Shown here: positions 6,826-8,026 of the stretch, piece by piece
How positions within the stretch are numbered: the stretch's first letter is position 1
Layout of the letters: the number at the start of each line of letters is the position of its first letter
From: Bacteroidota bacterium
Lineage (GTDB): Bacteria > Bacteroidota > Bacteroidia > Cytophagales > Cyclobacteriaceae
Assembly: GCA_024643595.1 (NCBI GenBank)
Contig: JAHEMS010000147.1
Span: 1-8,026 of the forward strand
DNA length: 8,026 nucleotides
Direction: 5' to 3'
The notes under the pieces: model-generated
Seen by the model: only the letters and a program-made list of their open reading frames with translations
Told to the model about the DNA's origin: nothing
Databases searched by the model: none
Translations under genes and position numbers: made by a program

Positions 6826-7512
6826 ATGGCACTCGAGATTAAAAAAAATCCCACGGTGGATTTGAATAAAAAGCGAGGCTTTATATTCAGCATCAGTTTA
6901 GTGATCACGCTCTCCATGATGCTTTACGCATTTGAGTGGAAGCAATATGAAAAGTCAATTGTAGAATTAACTTCGAAGAAAACGAATGTCTTTGAGGCTA
7001 TGGTAGAAGTGCCTCCCACATCCATTCCCCCGCCACTTGAAATAATTGTGCAACAACCCCAATTGGTGGCGGTTCCAGATGAAGAAGAAATTGAAGAGGA
7101 GATCAAGTTTATCTTTGATATTGAGGTTACAGAGGATACCCGGGTGGAAGAATACAAGCCCCTTGAAATGCCAAAAGTTGAAGAAGAGGATACGGAAGAA
7201 ATCTTTTTAGTTGTTGAGGAAAATGCCCAGCCAAAAGGTGGAATCGCAGAATTCTATCGGTATATAGGCGCCAATATAAAATATCCTGCCCAAGCACGCA
7301 GAATGCAGGTAGAGGGCAAAGTATTTGTTGAATTCGTTGTTGGAAAAGACGGTAAGATCTTCAACGCCATTACCGTGAAAGGCATAGGTGCCGGGTGTGA
7401 TGAGGAAGCCGTAAGAATCATTATGAGCGCGCCTGCCTGGAATCCGGCTAAACAAAGAGGCAAGCCGGTTAAGCAACGGATGGTTTTGCCCATTACTTTT
7501 AAGCTTGCCTAG
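6826..7512 (+). CDS. TonB-family energy transducer
   Basis: This 228-residue protein couples the inner-membrane proton motive force, through ExbB-ExbD, to outer-membrane receptors. A short basic cytoplasmic N-terminus (DLNKKRGF) leads to one membrane helix at about 18-36. The periplasmic linker has a small Pro patch (PPTSIPPP, 63-70) and then a strongly acidic stretch (about 85-132, many Glu) instead of the long Pro/Lys region of enterobacterial TonB. The C-terminal TonB domain covers about 146-228, with YIGANIKYPAQARRMQVEGK, then VFVEFVVGKDGKI, CDEEAVRII and the final PITFKL strand; all are usual for Bacteroidota TonB. No exbB or exbD is visible. The protein may serve the receptor at the left of the window, but Bacteroidota carry many TonB copies, so the pairing is unproven. 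The gene stands alone, divergent from the repeat-protein gene and convergent with the FKBP gene. I leave the symbol blank because paralogues cannot be told apart. Confidence 0.93.
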   Translation: MALEIKKNPTVDLNKKRGFIFSISLVITLSMMLYAFEWKQYEKSIVELTSKKTNVFEAMVEVPPTSIPPPLEIIVQQPQLVAVPDEEEIEEEIKFIFDIEVTEDTRVEEYKPLEMPKVEEEDTEEIFLVVEENAQPKGGIAEFYRYIGANIKYPAQARRMQVEGKVFVEFVVGKDGKIFNAITVKGIGAGCDEEAVRIIMSAPAWNPAKQRGKPVKQRMVLPITFKLA

Positions 7513-7532
7513 TTGGAGTAAGATTAATTTAT
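7513..7532. other. 20-base gap between convergent genes, no clear terminator
   Basis: The tonB-like gene and the FKBP gene end 20 bases apart on opposite strands. The gap and its flanks hold only an AT-only pairing (TTAAT with ATTAA over a long loop), which would not terminate transcription well. Either termination is not of the hairpin type or the transcripts overlap at their 3' ends. Confidence 0.4.
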
Positions 7533-8026
7533 CTAGTTTACCTTTATTAACTCTACCTCAAAAATTAGGGTAGCGAAAGGGGGTATCTGGCCACCCGCTC
7601 CACGGTCGCCGTAGCCCAATTCCTGAGGAACATAGAAAATAAACTTGTCGCCTTCGTGCATCAACTGTAAACCTTCTGTCCAGCCACGAATAACCTGACC
7701 CAACCCAAAGGTTGCCGGTTGTCCTCGCTTGATAGAACTATCAAACTCTACCCCATCAATTAATTTACCGACATAGTGCACCGTAACATTATCGGTTGCT
7801 ACCGGCGCTTTTCCCTGGCCGGACGATACTATTTTATACTGCAATCCACTTTCCGTTACCTTCACTCCTTCTGCTGTCTTGTTACGCTCGAGGAACAACT
7901 CATTTTCTTTTTTTGCCATATCATTCTTTTTTTCCGATGCCGCTTGCATATAGGTTTGTACAATGGGCATACATTCTTGTTGACTAATTCTCAATGTTCT
8001 ATTCTCATAAAAATCTTTCAGGCCTT
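7533..8026 (-). CDS. FKBP-type peptidyl-prolyl cis-trans isomerase, N-terminus beyond the right edge
   Basis: 163 residues and the stop are visible. The C-terminal FKBP domain is complete: GLQYKIV, VTVHYVGKLIDGVEFDSS, the VIRGWTEGLQ segment with the active-site Trp, the ELGYGDRG loop and the final strand IPPFATLIFEVELIKVN. Active-site aromatic and aliphatic positions (Y in VHY, F and D in EFDSS, V-I-W in VIRGW, Y in LGYG, I in QIPP) are kept, so isomerase activity is likely. Before it lie a charged helical linker (EKKNDMAKKENELFLERN) and the end of an N-terminal helical domain (GLKDFYENRTLRIS), as in FklB/FkpA-type isomerases, where it mediates dimerisation and chaperone action. A TTG at 7994 looks like a start but is internal: the frame stays open to the edge and the residues before it match the family. 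Whether the protein is exported cannot be seen. It works in folding, probably in the cell envelope. Confidence 0.93.
   Translation of the reverse strand, partial: GLKDFYENRTLRISQQECMPIVQTYMQAASEKKNDMAKKENELFLERNKTAEGVKVTESGLQYKIVSSGQGKAPVATDNVTVHYVGKLIDGVEFDSSIKRGQPATFGLGQVIRGWTEGLQLMHEGDKFIFYVPQELGYGDRGAGGQIPPFATLIFEVELIKVN

Noticed and set aside
1..8026. CRISPR array, insertion sequence, tRNA or phage signals
   Set aside because: No regularly spaced repeats, transposase, integrase, terminal inverted repeats or cloverleaf-like segments were found by reading both strands.

Overview
The window looks like a chromosomal segment of a member of the Bacteroidota, perhaps Cytophagales-like; the rank below phylum is a guess. 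The evidence is AT-leaning DNA, the absence of clear Shine-Dalgarno sequences, a TonB-dependent receptor with an N-terminal carboxypeptidase-like domain, a secreted PepSY-like protein (DUF2874 type), a TonB of the short Bacteroidota form and an FKBP-type isomerase with a helical N-terminal domain. I found no mobile element, CRISPR array, tRNA or rRNA. No gap between genes exceeds 190 bases.

Left part, minus strand, in order of transcription: a four-helix membrane cytochrome b (4452-5093), an OmpR-family response regulator that starts with GTG (3702-4376), its histidine kinase with a 4-base ATGA overlap (2428-3705), a secreted PepSY-like protein (1881-2348), and a TonB-dependent outer-membrane receptor (1-1850) whose C-terminus lies beyond the left edge. 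These read as one co-oriented neighbourhood: an envelope signal sensed by the kinase, a regulator, a small periplasmic protein, an outer-membrane importer and a haem-containing membrane electron carrier. The link between them is inferred from order and orientation only, and the substrate is unknown.

Middle, minus strand (5280-6683): a 467-residue secreted or envelope protein that I cannot assign to a family. After a signal peptide and a charged helical region it consists of five imperfect repeats of about 60 residues, each with two Gly/Ala-rich hydrophobic segments. It faces away from a plus-strand tonB-like gene (6826-7512) across a 142-base region that holds an operator-like inverted repeat, further TGAC/GTCA half-sites and a short direct repeat.

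Right part: tonB converges, with a 20-base gap, on an FKBP-type peptidyl-prolyl isomerase gene (7533 to beyond the right edge, minus strand). Its apparent TTG start inside the window is not the real start, because the frame stays open to the edge and the upstream residues fit the family.

The items most worth a second look are the five-repeat protein, the cytochrome b / two-component / PepSY / receptor neighbourhood, and the divergent regulatory region in front of tonB. I see nothing that amounts to a proven new system.
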